Source: Pseudolachnospira sp051055405
GTDB lineage: Bacteria > Bacillota > Clostridia > Lachnospirales > Lachnospiraceae
Reading direction: 5' to 3'
DNA: 64,000 nucleotides
NCBI RefSeq assembly: GCF_051055405.1
Contig: NZ_CP167068.1
Coordinates: 558,001 to 622,000 of the forward strand
The number at the start of each line of letters is the position of its first letter. The stretch's first letter is position 1. Under the pieces are notes generated by a model. That model did no database searches, was not told the DNA's origin, and worked only from the letters and a program-made list of their open reading frames with translations. The position numbers and the translations under genes were made by a program. Positions 18,290-27,384 of this stretch are shown in pieces.

Positions 18290-18784
18290 ATGGACCGAGA
18301 AAAAAGGACCTTTGCCTTTCGGGAATATCTGCTGTTGGTGATCCTGACTGCGGTTAGTGCGCTGGCCTTCGCAGGTTCCCTGGAAATTTTTAGCCAGAAA
18401 AAGTTTGCGATCAATTCATCCGGAACCTTTCCGACCGTGATGTCGGGACTGATGCTGCTGTGTTGTCTGATTGCCTTGATCGGAACCCCAAAAAGGCTCC
18501 CGAAAGATGTAGAAAAATATTCTGGAGCCGGAGAGCTGATCCGGGAGGCGGCTAAAGAGGAGGTTCCCAGGGATGTACTGATTTCTATTCTCATGGTGAT
18601 TGTTTACATGGTTGCTCTGGGATTGATTGGATTCATTCCTTCCTCCCTGATTTTTATTCTGGCAATCATGTTCTATCTGAGTAAGGGAAAACGAAAAGCA
18701 TGGGTGCTTCTGCTGAGCGGAACCGGAAGTGTGGCGGCAATTTACGTTGTATTTCGTATCATTTTTAAAGTCTTGCTACCTTAG
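18290..18784 (+). CDS. tctB: Tripartite tricarboxylate transporter small membrane subunit
   Basis: 164 residues with four hydrophobic segments (about 14-34, 50-66, 101-122 and 130-160), the usual TctB layout and length. TAAGGAGG precedes the ATG. It lies 9 bases upstream of tctA. The family gives the role: small membrane partner of TctA in proton- or sodium-driven uptake. Confidence 0.85.
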   Translation: MDREKRTFAFREYLLLVILTAVSALAFAGSLEIFSQKKFAINSSGTFPTVMSGLMLLCCLIALIGTPKRLPKDVEKYSGAGELIREAAKEEVPRDVLISILMVIVYMVALGLIGFIPSSLIFILAIMFYLSKGKRKAWVLLLSGTGSVAAIYVVFRIIFKVLLP

Positions 18785-18793
18785 GAGGAAACC

Positions 18794-20326
18794 ATGGATA
18801 TTTCAAGTATTTTAAGCAACATTGGGGTATTGTTTACAGACCCTACGCTGATTCTTTTGCTGGTGGTCGGGGTTTTTCTCGGCATGTATGTTGGCGCGAT
18901 TCCTGGATTGTCCGCGACCATGGCTGTATCCCTTCTGATTTCCTTTACCTACAGTTGGGATGTTCTGCCGGCTCTGGCTCTGATGATGGGCGTTCACGTG
19001 GGCGGCTGCTACGGCGGTTCCCGTTCCGCCATTCTTATCAATATCCCAGGAGCGCCGTCTGCGATTGCTACGGCCTTTGACGGGTACCCGCTGTCAAAGC
19101 AGGGGCGGGCTGCTCAAGCCATCAGTATCACGGTAGTTCAGTCGGTGGTGGGCGGTTTGATCGGCTGTGTATTCCTGACTTTTGCTACGCCGCTGGTTGC
19201 AAAGTTTGCTTTGCAGTTTGCCCCTAGGGATTATTTCCTGCTGGCCGCCATGGGTCTGACGCTGATCGCCAGCCTGGGCGGTGGATCCTTTGTAAAGAAT
19301 ATTTTCTGTGGAGCCCTGGGACTTTTTATCGGCGCCATCGGCATGGACGCCACCGACGGAATGCAGCGTTTTTCCTTCGGAGTTCCATATCTGATGTCCG
19401 GCATCAGCTATATCGTTGCAATGATCGGTCTATTCGGCTTTTCTGAGGCGCTGATCCAGATCCGCGACGTTCAGTTTGCAGCCAGCGTCAAACAAAAGAT
19501 CGATAAGATTCGGCCAAACTTTAAAGATGTAGTACACTATTTCCCGTTGACGATCCAGACTTCCCTGATGGGAATTTTCATCGGAGCGCTCCCTGGAACC
19601 GGCGGAGATATCGCCGCACTTTTTGCCTATGACCATGCCAAGCGGGTTACAAGAAATCCGAAGGTACCTTTCGGCGAGGGCGCGGTGGAAGGACTAGTAG
19701 CTCCGGAATCTGCCAACAACGCAGCTGTACCGGCCGCTTATATCCCGATGTTGGCTTTTGGTGTGCCGGGAGATTCCTATGCGGCGGTTGTAATCGGAGC
19801 GCTCTATGTCCATGGACTGAATCCGGGTCCCATGATGATGATTGAAAATCCCGGCGTAGTCGGTATCATCGTCGGCGGTCTGATCGTGGCAAATATCGCC
19901 CTGCTCTTCGTGGGTATGTCAGGCATTAAGATGTTTGCCAAAATCGTGGAGATTCCCCGGTCCATCTTGATTCCGATTATTATGGTTCTCTGCGTGGTAG
20001 GTTCCTATGCCATCAACAACAATATCGTGGATATTTTCCTGATGGCAGGCTTCGGAATCATTGGCTATTTCCTCCGTCGTCATGATTTCCCTACCGGCGC
20101 ATTGGTCCTGGGAATTATCCTGAGCCGGATGTTTGAGCTGAATCTGCGGAGAGATCTGACATTGAGCCGGAATTCCTTTGGGCAGTTCCTCGGAGACATG
20201 TTTACTAGTCCGATTTCCCTTGTGCTGATCGCCGTCATCGTCCTGATGTGTCTAGTACAGACGCCATTCTGGAGAAAACGCCGTGAAGCAAAAAAGGCTG
20301 CCAAGGAAGCTGCTGCTAAGAAATAA
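18794..20326 (+). CDS. tctA: Tripartite tricarboxylate transporter large membrane subunit
   Basis: 510 residues, about 11-12 membrane helices. TctA hallmarks are visible: GAIPGLSATMAVSLLISFTY near residue 35, GGSRSAILINIPGAPS near 76, and the repeat-related GALPGTGGDIAALFAYDHAKR near 262 with EGLVAPESANNA. It forms the channel subunit for the substrate bound by TctC. The C-terminal tail is Lys/Ala rich. A strong hairpin follows the stop. Confidence 0.9.
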   Translation: MDISSILSNIGVLFTDPTLILLLVVGVFLGMYVGAIPGLSATMAVSLLISFTYSWDVLPALALMMGVHVGGCYGGSRSAILINIPGAPSAIATAFDGYPLSKQGRAAQAISITVVQSVVGGLIGCVFLTFATPLVAKFALQFAPRDYFLLAAMGLTLIASLGGGSFVKNIFCGALGLFIGAIGMDATDGMQRFSFGVPYLMSGISYIVAMIGLFGFSEALIQIRDVQFAASVKQKIDKIRPNFKDVVHYFPLTIQTSLMGIFIGALPGTGGDIAALFAYDHAKRVTRNPKVPFGEGAVEGLVAPESANNAAVPAAYIPMLAFGVPGDSYAAVVIGALYVHGLNPGPMMMIENPGVVGIIVGGLIVANIALLFVGMSGIKMFAKIVEIPRSILIPIIMVLCVVGSYAINNNIVDIFLMAGFGIIGYFLRRHDFPTGALVLGIILSRMFELNLRRDLTLSRNSFGQFLGDMFTSPISLVLIAVIVLMCLVQTPFWRKRREAKKAAKEAAAKK

Positions 20327-20358
20327 AAGAAAGCATACATAGATATACAAAACAAGAG

Positions 20359-20405
20359 GCTGTGAAAAATGAAGTGGATGAAACTTCATTTTTCACAGCT
20401 TTTTT
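20359..20405. terminator. Strong rho-independent terminator, probably bidirectional
   Basis: A 17-bp perfect stem: 20359-20375 pairs with 20383-20399 around a 7-base loop, followed by six Ts. The reverse strand has a weaker T-rich flank, so it may also end the convergent LysR gene. Confidence 0.85.
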
Positions 20406-20448
20406 GCACGAAGACATTTTCGCTGCTTACCCATAAAATGTGGCACCT

Positions 20449-21336
20449 TTAGGATGCTCGCGACTGACTGACAAAGTCAAAAAACAATTGCTCATTTTTA
20501 CTGAATTTTTTATTAGTTTTCCAGGCGAAATAAATCGGGCGGCACATAGAAATCCCTTCGAGAGACAAAGCAGTCAGCCGAGAGAAATCCATAGTAGGCA
20601 ATTGGGGCGCGATGGTGTAACAATGGCTGCCCAGCACGTAGGCAAGCGCGACTCCAAGGTTTCCCGCTTCAAAGGCAACCCTGGGGGTACAGTTATGGCT
20701 CTGAAAGATGCCGTCTACAATGCGGTTAATGGTATGGGCATGGCCGACCTGAACGCAAGGCTCTTTTTGAATATCTTCAAAGGACAGGGATTTCCGTTCA
20801 GCCAGAGGATGATCCTTTGAGAGGATGATAAACAACTCTTGCTGAAAGAAAGGGAAACCGCTGATTCCGTCTGTTGGTTCCAGACAGAAAGCAAAATTTA
20901 ATTTTTGCAGACGCAGCTGCTCCAATAGTTTCGAGTCCTCATTGGATATTTCCTGCCGCAGCGTAATCATTCCTCCGCAGGGCTGCGCTTGGAATTCATG
21001 AAAAAGTTTTATGATGTTAGAGAGGGAAAACGTATGGATATATCCGATGTTCAGGATGTTTTCTTCTAAAGCAATATACTGTGAAACTGCATTCTTCCCA
21101 TCTTCAATATTCTGAAGCGCATCTTGTACATATTTCAAAAAAATCTGACCGCTCGGTGATAAGCGAATGCGATTGCCGTTTCCTTCTTTTTCAAAGAGAG
21201 GAGCTGGAAATTCTTTTTCCAGCTCTTTTATGGTATAGCTCAGGCTGGGCTGCGAAATATAGAGCTCTTTGGCTGTCTGGGTATAGTTTTGTGTTTCCGC
21301 GAGCTTTTGAAAATAAGAAAGCTGTTTTAACGTCAT
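20449..21336 (-). CDS. LysR-family transcriptional regulator
   Basis: 295 residues. The N-terminal winged helix-turn-helix is QLSYFQKLAETQNYTQTAKELYISQPSLS (residues 4-32). The effector-binding domain follows from about 90 (NILNIGYIHTFSLSNIIKLF). GGAGG precedes the ATG on the minus strand. It diverges from the operon starting at 21639, and an LTTR-like dyad lies in the 302-base spacer, so autorepression and control of that operon are likely. The effector may be the TRAP substrate or a metabolite of it. Confidence 0.9.
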   Translation of the reverse strand: MTLKQLSYFQKLAETQNYTQTAKELYISQPSLSYTIKELEKEFPAPLFEKEGNGNRIRLSPSGQIFLKYVQDALQNIEDGKNAVSQYIALEENILNIGYIHTFSLSNIIKLFHEFQAQPCGGMITLRQEISNEDSKLLEQLRLQKLNFAFCLEPTDGISGFPFFQQELFIILSKDHPLAERKSLSFEDIQKEPCVQVGHAHTINRIVDGIFQSHNCTPRVAFEAGNLGVALAYVLGSHCYTIAPQLPTMDFSRLTALSLEGISMCRPIYFAWKTNKKFSKNEQLFFDFVSQSRAS

Positions 21337-21369
21337 TCAGGGTCCTCCATGAACATTACCTTTTACTGG

Positions 21370-21393
21370 AACTATAAGTTTTAACTTATGGTT
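21370..21393. promoter_or_regulatory. LysR-type operator candidate
   Basis: AACTATAAGTT-TT-AACTTATGGTT: 11-base arms with one mismatch, containing the fully symmetric ATAAGTT-TT-AACTTAT (21374-21389) and a T-N11-A core. It lies 34 bases from the lysR start codon in the divergent spacer. Confidence 0.6.
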
Positions 21394-21493
21394 CGTGAGG
21401 ATAATAAGTATTAGACAGTATCAGTTTACCATGATAAGCTTTGAACATCAAGAAGAAACACACAAATGGGAAATAGGAACGTGAAATAGAGAT

Positions 21494-21537
21494 AACAAGA
21501 GAAAATATAGGGAAGTAGTAAAACATTTTCTCTTGTT
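21494..21537. promoter_or_regulatory. 13-bp perfect inverted repeat in the leader of the TRAP operon
   Basis: AACAAGAGAAAAT (21494-21506) is mirrored by ATTTTCTCTTGTT (21525-21537) across an 18-base loop. It sits about 100 bases before the first operon gene. There is no long T-run after it, so it could be an operator or a structured leader. The rest of the 21337-21638 spacer shows only A/T-rich sequence. Confidence 0.4.
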
Positions 21538-21638
21538 TCTTAGAAGAAAAATTGGTTCATGGAGCCATTTGGGAGAGCGGCTGAAAGTCACGTTTCCCAT
21601 TTAGCGTATAAATCAAAGAAAGAAAAGAGGTGATCAAA

Positions 21639-22109
21639 ATGGAACGTTACGTTCGAAAAATTGTAGAAGCGGAAGCTGCAATGAAAGAGGAAGAACAACC
21701 GCTGTATCACACCAACTGTGCAGAAAATTTATTCCGATCCGCCAATGAGAAATATGAATTGGGTGTGGATGAAGCCTTTGTGCAGGCCATTATTCCGTTT
21801 GGTGCTGGAATGCAGACGGAGAATACCTGCGGCGCTTTATTGGGAAGCCTGTCTGCTCTGGGACTTCTGTATGGGGAAGCAAAACCCACAGAAAACAAGA
21901 AGATGAAGGCGGCTGTAATTAAGTATGTGGAATTGTTTTCTGAGAAGTATGGCTGCCTGAAATGCGAGGAGATCAAAAAGCATTTCCGGGATGAAAACGA
22001 TACCTGTACGCCAGTGAAAGTCGGAGCGGGAGAAATCCTGGATAAGGTAGTGGCGAATATCGACGCCATCTACGCCGAATACCTGGAGAAGGAAGCCGAG
22101 GAAGAGTAA
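21639..22109 (+). CDS. C_GCAxxG_C_C family protein
   Basis: 156 residues. Cysteine pattern: NCAENLF near 28, NTCGALLG near 65, then CLKCEEIK and TCTPVKVGAG. This is the C_GCAxxG_C_C signature with Cys-Gly-Ala, a family often found beside redox enzymes and thought to bind a metal or Fe-S centre; its function is not settled. The ATG at 21639 was chosen over the GTG at 21630 because AGAGGTGAT overlaps the latter. It is the first gene of a 12-gene operon. Confidence 0.75.
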   Translation: MERYVRKIVEAEAAMKEEEQPLYHTNCAENLFRSANEKYELGVDEAFVQAIIPFGAGMQTENTCGALLGSLSALGLLYGEAKPTENKKMKAAVIKYVELFSEKYGCLKCEEIKKHFRDENDTCTPVKVGAGEILDKVVANIDAIYAEYLEKEAEEE

Positions 22110-22164
22110 GAATTACATAGCCAGAAAGCAGGACGGTTTGTCCTGTGAGAAAGGAAATAGTTCG

Positions 22165-23817
22165 ATGAAAGTCGTTATCGTAGGGGGAGTGGCCGGAGGA
22201 GCAAGCGCGGCAGCACGACTGCGGAGATTGGATGAGCAGGCAGAAATCATTATGTTGGAAAAGGGCGAGCATATTTCCTATGCCAACTGTGGGCTGCCCT
22301 ATCACATTGGCGGAGTGATTGTCGATGAGGATGAACTTTTGCTGCAAACTCCGGAATCCTTTTATCAGCGGTTTCGGGTTCAGGTCCGGGTCCGCCATGA
22401 GGTTATCTCGATTCAGAAAGAAGCAAAAACAGTGCGGGTACGAAATCTGGCAGATGGTACGGAATATGAGGAGACCTATGACAAGCTGATTTTGTCCCCC
22501 GGCGCGGAGCCCTTTGTGCCGCCCATGGAAGGCGCTGCGCTGCCACGGGTATTTACCTTGAGAAATGTGGCGGATATGCGCCGGATTCGTCAAGCTGTCG
22601 ATCATCAGGCATGCCAAAAGGCCGTTGTCATTGGAGGCGGTTTTATCGGCCTGGAACTTTGCGAAAATTTGGCAGAGCGGGGAATTCAGGTTTCCGTAGT
22701 GGAAGCTGCTCCCCAGATTTTGGCTCCTTATGATGCGGAAATGGCGCGCATCCTTCAAACCCGGATGGAGGAAGCAGGAATTTGCTTTTATCTGAATGCC
22801 CAGGCGCGGGCGATTCGGGAGGGGGAGAACGGATATCTGGTGGAATTGCCGGAGCAGAAAGTACTGGAATGCGATTTTGTTGTTTTAGCCATTGGAGTTC
22901 GCCCAGACAGCGGCTTGGCAAAAACTGCCGGGCTGGACTTAAACGCCAGAGGCGGTATCCAGACCAATGAATACATGGAAACCAGCGAAAGGGACATTTA
23001 TGCGGTCGGTGATGCGATTGAGATCAAGAACGCCGTATTGAAAAGCAAGGGAATGACGCCCTTGGCCGGTCCGGCAAATAAGCAGGGAAGACTTGCCGCG
23101 GGCAATCTGGTCGGAGCAAGAGAAACTTATCCTGGTACCGTGGGTTCTTCCGTTATCAAAATTTTTGACCTGACGGCTGCCTGCACGGGGGCCAATGAGA
23201 AGATGCTGCAGGCTGCGGGAATTTCCTATGAGAAGGTTTATTTGATGCCGCTAAGCCATGCGGGATATTATCCCGGAGCCACTTCTCTTGCCTTAAAGCT
23301 TCTTTTCGATTTGAATGGAAAGGTTTTAGGCGCCCAGTGCGTTGGGGAGAGCGGCGTAGAAAAGCGGATCGATGTGATCGCGTCCGTCCTTCATTTTGGC
23401 GGTAACGTGAAAGATCTGACCCAGCTCGACCTATGCTATGCGCCGCCGTACTCTTCCGCCAAGGATCCGGTAAATTTTGCAGGCTATGTGGCGGAAAATG
23501 TCTTGGGAGGTCTTTCTCCAATCTGGCATTGGCATGAGCTTCCGAAATTGGATGAGCAGGAGATCACATTGTTAGATGTCCGAACCGAGGAAGAGTATGG
23601 GGAAGGCCATCTGAGGCATAGTGTGAATATTCCGGTCGATGAGCTAAGAGAACGCATCGGGGAGTTGGATCGGGAAAAACCGATTTATCTCTATTGCCAG
23701 GTGGGAATCCGCGGCTACATTGCTCAGCGGATTTTGATGCAGAATGGCTACACTGTATGGAATTTATCTGGTGGTTATGGCTTCCTTAGCAAAATTGGGG
23801 TGGCGCCTCAGGGATAA
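22165..23817 (+). CDS. CoA-disulfide reductase-like flavoprotein with C-terminal rhodanese domain
   Basis: 550 residues. FAD domain with VVIVGGVAGGASAAARLRR at the N-terminus and the single active cysteine in SYANCGLPYHIGG (about residue 43), as in CoA-disulfide reductase. An NAD-binding GGGFIGLE follows near 160, then the FAD-contact VGDAIEIKN and a dimerisation domain. The last ~90 residues are a rhodanese domain with DVRTEEEYGEGH and catalytic Cys in YCQVGIRGY. This architecture matches enzymes that reduce CoA disulfide, CoA persulfide or polysulfide. The ATG at 22165 lies behind AAAGGAAA. Confidence 0.85.
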   Translation: MKVVIVGGVAGGASAAARLRRLDEQAEIIMLEKGEHISYANCGLPYHIGGVIVDEDELLLQTPESFYQRFRVQVRVRHEVISIQKEAKTVRVRNLADGTEYEETYDKLILSPGAEPFVPPMEGAALPRVFTLRNVADMRRIRQAVDHQACQKAVVIGGGFIGLELCENLAERGIQVSVVEAAPQILAPYDAEMARILQTRMEEAGICFYLNAQARAIREGENGYLVELPEQKVLECDFVVLAIGVRPDSGLAKTAGLDLNARGGIQTNEYMETSERDIYAVGDAIEIKNAVLKSKGMTPLAGPANKQGRLAAGNLVGARETYPGTVGSSVIKIFDLTAACTGANEKMLQAAGISYEKVYLMPLSHAGYYPGATSLALKLLFDLNGKVLGAQCVGESGVEKRIDVIASVLHFGGNVKDLTQLDLCYAPPYSSAKDPVNFAGYVAENVLGGLSPIWHWHELPKLDEQEITLLDVRTEEEYGEGHLRHSVNIPVDELRERIGELDREKPIYLYCQVGIRGYIAQRILMQNGYTVWNLSGGYGFLSKIGVAPQG

Positions 23818-23852
23818 GAATGGATTGGCCCTGATGATACGAAAGGAGATCA

Positions 23853-24383
23853 ATGGAAATGACGAGAGTTTTGAAATGGCTCGACAGCCATTTGGAGGAA
23901 ATCATGCTTTCCATCCTGTTGGCGGTCATTGCCTGTCTGCTATTTCTGCAGATTGTACTGCGGGTAGTCACGAAAAACACCTTATCCTGGCCGGAAGAGG
24001 TTTCCCGTTATTGCTTTGTTTACATCGCTTTTTTCTGCATTCCCATGTGTATCCGGGATAATCGGATGTTGAAGGTAGATATTATCGTCGGTCTGTTCCC
24101 AGAACGCATGAAAAAATACCTGATGTATTTCGGCGATATTTTCTGCCTGGTTCTGTGGAGTTTCTTGTTCTACCATGCGTGGTTTGTTCTTCAAAATGCG
24201 GTTGTCCGGCCGACCTATAGCCAAACCTTGGGGTATAACATGATTCTGCTGTACGGAATGCCGTTTTTTGCCTTAGGGCTGGCAGTACTCCGTGGGATTC
24301 AGCGGGTATTTCGGACTTCACGGGAGGTCTTTGGCCGCCCGGCGCAGGAAGAGACAAAGAACATGACGAAGGAGGAGAAATAA
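23853..24383 (+). CDS. TRAP transporter small permease subunit (DctQ)
   Basis: 176 residues with four hydrophobic segments and the conserved TLSWPEEVSRYCFVYIAF block of DctQ proteins (residues about 47-65). AAAGGAG precedes the ATG. It overlaps dctM by one base, as usual for this pair. It is the scaffold subunit of a sodium-driven TRAP carboxylate importer. Confidence 0.9.
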   Translation: MEMTRVLKWLDSHLEEIMLSILLAVIACLLFLQIVLRVVTKNTLSWPEEVSRYCFVYIAFFCIPMCIRDNRMLKVDIIVGLFPERMKKYLMYFGDIFCLVLWSFLFYHAWFVLQNAVVRPTYSQTLGYNMILLYGMPFFALGLAVLRGIQRVFRTSREVFGRPAQEETKNMTKEEK

Positions 24384-25681
24384 TGGGTGCGATCGGTTGG
24401 ATGTTAGCGATTTTTGGCGCCGCCTTAGTCTTGGGGCTGCCGATTGCTGTGGCAATCATTGCTTCGGCTCTTGTGCCGATCCTTTTGTCAGGATCTTTTG
24501 GAGCGGACGTCCCCTACGTGATTCGCAGTATGATCGGAGGGGTGGATAGTTTCACGCTGTTGGCGCTTCCGCTGTTTATGCTTTCCGGCGATATCATGTG
24601 CCGCGGAGGCGTTTCCCGCAAACTGTTTGACGTATTTGCTTTAATCACAGGCAAGCGCGCGGGAGGAATGCCGGTAGCTGCGATCATTACCTGTCTGTTT
24701 TTTGGAGCGATATCCGGTTCCGGCCCGGCCACTTGTGCGGCGGTAGGGGCCATGGTGCTTCCGATTCTGGTCGATGATTTGGGCTATGACAAACTGTTTT
24801 GCGGAGCCTTGCTTTCAACTGCCGCCGGATTGGCTGTCATTATTCCTCCCAGCAATTCGTATGTGACCATCTGTGCGGTTACGGGAGAGTCCATCGGCGA
24901 TCTGATGATTGCCGGCATTATTCCCGGATGCCTGATCGGCGTGTTTTTGATGGGATGGACGATCTTTTACTGCAAGACCCGCGGAGAAGATAAGGCGAAG
25001 ATCGCGGCCAATTACGACCGTTTGAAAGCAATTGGAGTAGGAAAAATTTTGGTTCGGAGCATCCCTGCCATGCTGTTTCCTGTTTTGATTTTAGGCGGTA
25101 TTTACGGAGGGGTTGTAACTCCCACGGAAGCAGCCTGCGTATCCGTATTTTATGCCCTGTTTATCTCTCTGTTTGTATATCGGACGGTAAAGATCAAGGA
25201 TATTCCGCAATTTCTCATGGGAGCCTGCCGGACCATGGCACCAATTACGATTTTGTTGTGCGGAGCCAGAGCCTTTGCAAAGATTTTCACACTGACGGGA
25301 GCACCGACGGCGCTGGCCAATTGGGTGATTTCCGTGGTTCCCAACAAAGCAGTCTTTTTGATTATGGTGATCGTGTTGCTTTTTGTCATCGGCATGTTTA
25401 TGGATTGCGGGCCGGCCAATGTCATCCTGGCGCCGATCTTCCTGCCGTTGGCAAAATTGTATGGGATGAACAGCATCCATTTTCTGCTGCTGATGGTTTG
25501 CTGCCTCTCCATCGGGTTTGTGACGCCGCCTTTTGGTATGAACCTGTTTGTGGCAGCCCCGATGATTGGGTCCTCCAGTTTTGACTTGGGACGCAAGGCA
25601 ATGCCTTTTATTGCCGCTAATTTGCTGGCAGTGTTGGTGATCGCCTTCGTACCTTGGTTTGCGACGGTATTGATATCTTAA
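24383..25681 (+). CDS. TRAP transporter large permease subunit (DctM)
   Basis: 432 residues, about 12 membrane helices of the DctM/ion-transporter superfamily. Conserved blocks: FTLLALPLFMLSGDIM near 52, FGAISGSGPATCAAVG near 113, AAGLAVIIPPSNS near 150, YGGVVTPTEAACVSV near 238. It is the translocation subunit paired with the small subunit and the binding protein on either side. Confidence 0.9.
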   Translation: MGAIGWMLAIFGAALVLGLPIAVAIIASALVPILLSGSFGADVPYVIRSMIGGVDSFTLLALPLFMLSGDIMCRGGVSRKLFDVFALITGKRAGGMPVAAIITCLFFGAISGSGPATCAAVGAMVLPILVDDLGYDKLFCGALLSTAAGLAVIIPPSNSYVTICAVTGESIGDLMIAGIIPGCLIGVFLMGWTIFYCKTRGEDKAKIAANYDRLKAIGVGKILVRSIPAMLFPVLILGGIYGGVVTPTEAACVSVFYALFISLFVYRTVKIKDIPQFLMGACRTMAPITILLCGARAFAKIFTLTGAPTALANWVISVVPNKAVFLIMVIVLLFVIGMFMDCGPANVILAPIFLPLAKLYGMNSIHFLLLMVCCLSIGFVTPPFGMNLFVAAPMIGSSSFDLGRKAMPFIAANLLAVLVIAFVPWFATVLIS

Positions 25682-25738
25682 GGTAAAGAAAAAAACATAT
25701 TTTTATGACCAAGATTGTACTTGGAAAGGAGAATTCTT

Positions 25739-26836
25739 ATGAAGAAAGCAATTGCCGTTTTATTGTCTGTTTCTATGATTTTGGGTCTCGCTGCCTGCGG
25801 TGGTGATTCCGGCCAGACCACTTCCCCGTCGACCAGCGCGAAAACAGAAAGCGCAGCTCCAGCAGAAAGCAAGGATACCACGGAAGCTTCCGGCGGATTG
25901 GAGGGAACCTATAGCTTTAATATCGGCAGCTCTTCTACGGCTGGAAGCACGACTTCCAACGTATTTGAAGCGGTGCAGGCGGACATTTCGGAAGCCAGCG
26001 GCGGTAAGATGCAGATGACCTACTATGGTTCCTCTTCTTTAGGGACGGACAGCGAGATGCTGACCGAGTGCCAGAACGGAAATCTGCCGATGGTCATCGT
26101 AACCACAGCGTCTCTGACCAGTTTTATTCCGGAGATGGGAATCTTTGATATGCCTTGTACGGCAACTTCCATGGAGCAGTTCGCCGCTTTGTTTGAAAAC
26201 GCAGAGTTTATGGAAAAGCTTCAGACCTGGTTTGCGGCCGCGGGCCTGCGTCTTGTCGCTTGGGATACCAGCGCGAGCAAACTGCTGGCCAGCACGGAGC
26301 CGGTGGAAAAGGTGGCAGATTTCCAGAACCTGGATATGCGTACCTTAAATAACAAGTACCAGATTGCGTTTTGGAAGGGCTTAGGCACCAATACGATCCA
26401 GATTGACGCTTCGGAAATCTATCTTTCCATGCAGCAGGGATTGATTGACGGCGTAGAATTCTCCATGAGCGGAATTCAGAGCCGGAAGATCAACGAAGTT
26501 TGCAAATATGTCATTGAGACGATGGATATGTCTCAGATCAATATGGTAGTTATGAGCGAGAGCGTATACGAGTCCATGTCTGACGGCGATAAGGCTTGGT
26601 TTGATCAGTATATGGCAGGCGTCAGCAAAGACTTCACCGCGGCCAGTGCCCAGGATGTGGAAGCAGGATGGACGGCTCTCGAAGCGGCGAACATCACCTG
26701 TCTCCGGTTTAACCAGACGCTCTTTGACGAGATGAAGACGGTTGCTTCGGAAACGGCATGGCCGTTGATCCGGGAAGAAGTCGGCGATGAAGTGGTAGAC
26801 TTTTACCTGAAGGCTTTGGAAGCTGTATCCAAATAG
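25739..26836 (+). CDS. TRAP transporter substrate-binding protein (DctP), lipoprotein
   Basis: 365 residues. Signal peptide with lipobox LAAC near residue 20, then a Ser/Thr-rich linker and the DctP fold. DMRTLNNKYQIAFWKGLG near residue 200 includes the conserved arginine that usually binds the substrate carboxylate, and SMQQGLIDGVEFSM follows. The ATG at 25739 follows AAGGAG. The order DctQ-DctM-DctP is complete. The ligand is an organic acid by family; the neighbouring enzymes suggest a hydroxy acid. Confidence 0.9.
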   Translation: MKKAIAVLLSVSMILGLAACGGDSGQTTSPSTSAKTESAAPAESKDTTEASGGLEGTYSFNIGSSSTAGSTTSNVFEAVQADISEASGGKMQMTYYGSSSLGTDSEMLTECQNGNLPMVIVTTASLTSFIPEMGIFDMPCTATSMEQFAALFENAEFMEKLQTWFAAAGLRLVAWDTSASKLLASTEPVEKVADFQNLDMRTLNNKYQIAFWKGLGTNTIQIDASEIYLSMQQGLIDGVEFSMSGIQSRKINEVCKYVIETMDMSQINMVVMSESVYESMSDGDKAWFDQYMAGVSKDFTAASAQDVEAGWTALEAANITCLRFNQTLFDEMKTVASETAWPLIREEVGDEVVDFYLKALEAVSK

Positions 26837-26901
26837 AAAAAATTTGTAAGAAATCAGTTCTGCGCAGAAGTGATGGAAATAGAAAGAAAGGATGAAACAC
26901 G

Positions 26902-27357
26902 ATGATCTACGATTCTATTAAAAACAAAGAGCGTTATAAGGATATGCCCAAACTATATGAGGCGCTGTGCTATCTGGAAGGGATTACCGAAGAGAACTTT
27001 CCAGAGAAGAAAATCGTGCTGGATGGCATCAAGAAGTTTGTAGTTCCCAAGGTTTACGATACAGAGCCGGAGGCGGACGCTCCTTTTGAGGCCCATGCGA
27101 TCCGGGCGGACATCCATTACATGATCAAAGGAGTGGAAGGCGTCCAGACGGCAGATTTGACGGAAGTAACTCCTTTGCACGAATTCTCTGTTCCCAATGA
27201 CTGTGGGGAATACGAAGGACCGGTGGATGGCACGTACTGGATCAAACCTGGATATTTTGCCCTGGTTTTGCCCGGAGAGGTGCATCGGACAGGAATCATG
27301 AATGGGAAACCGGAGCCGATTTTAAAGGCTGTATTTAAGTATCAGGTAGAGGACTAA
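26902..27357 (+). CDS. YhcH/YjgK/YiaL family cupin-like protein
   Basis: 151 residues of the YhcH/YjgK/YiaL (DUF386, EbgC) family: HAIRADIHYMIKGVE, then DGTYWIKPGYFALVLPGEVHRTG with the conserved metal-site histidine and glutamate, and KAVFKYQ at the end. Family members sit beside sugar-acid and sialic-acid TRAP systems; YiaL of E. coli is next to TRAP YiaMNO. It may act as an epimerase or isomerase on the imported compound, but the reaction is unproven. Confidence 0.8.
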   Translation: MIYDSIKNKERYKDMPKLYEALCYLEGITEENFPEKKIVLDGIKKFVVPKVYDTEPEADAPFEAHAIRADIHYMIKGVEGVQTADLTEVTPLHEFSVPNDCGEYEGPVDGTYWIKPGYFALVLPGEVHRTGIMNGKPEPILKAVFKYQVED

Positions 27358-27384
27358 CCGGAAGGCACCAAAGGAGGAGTATCG

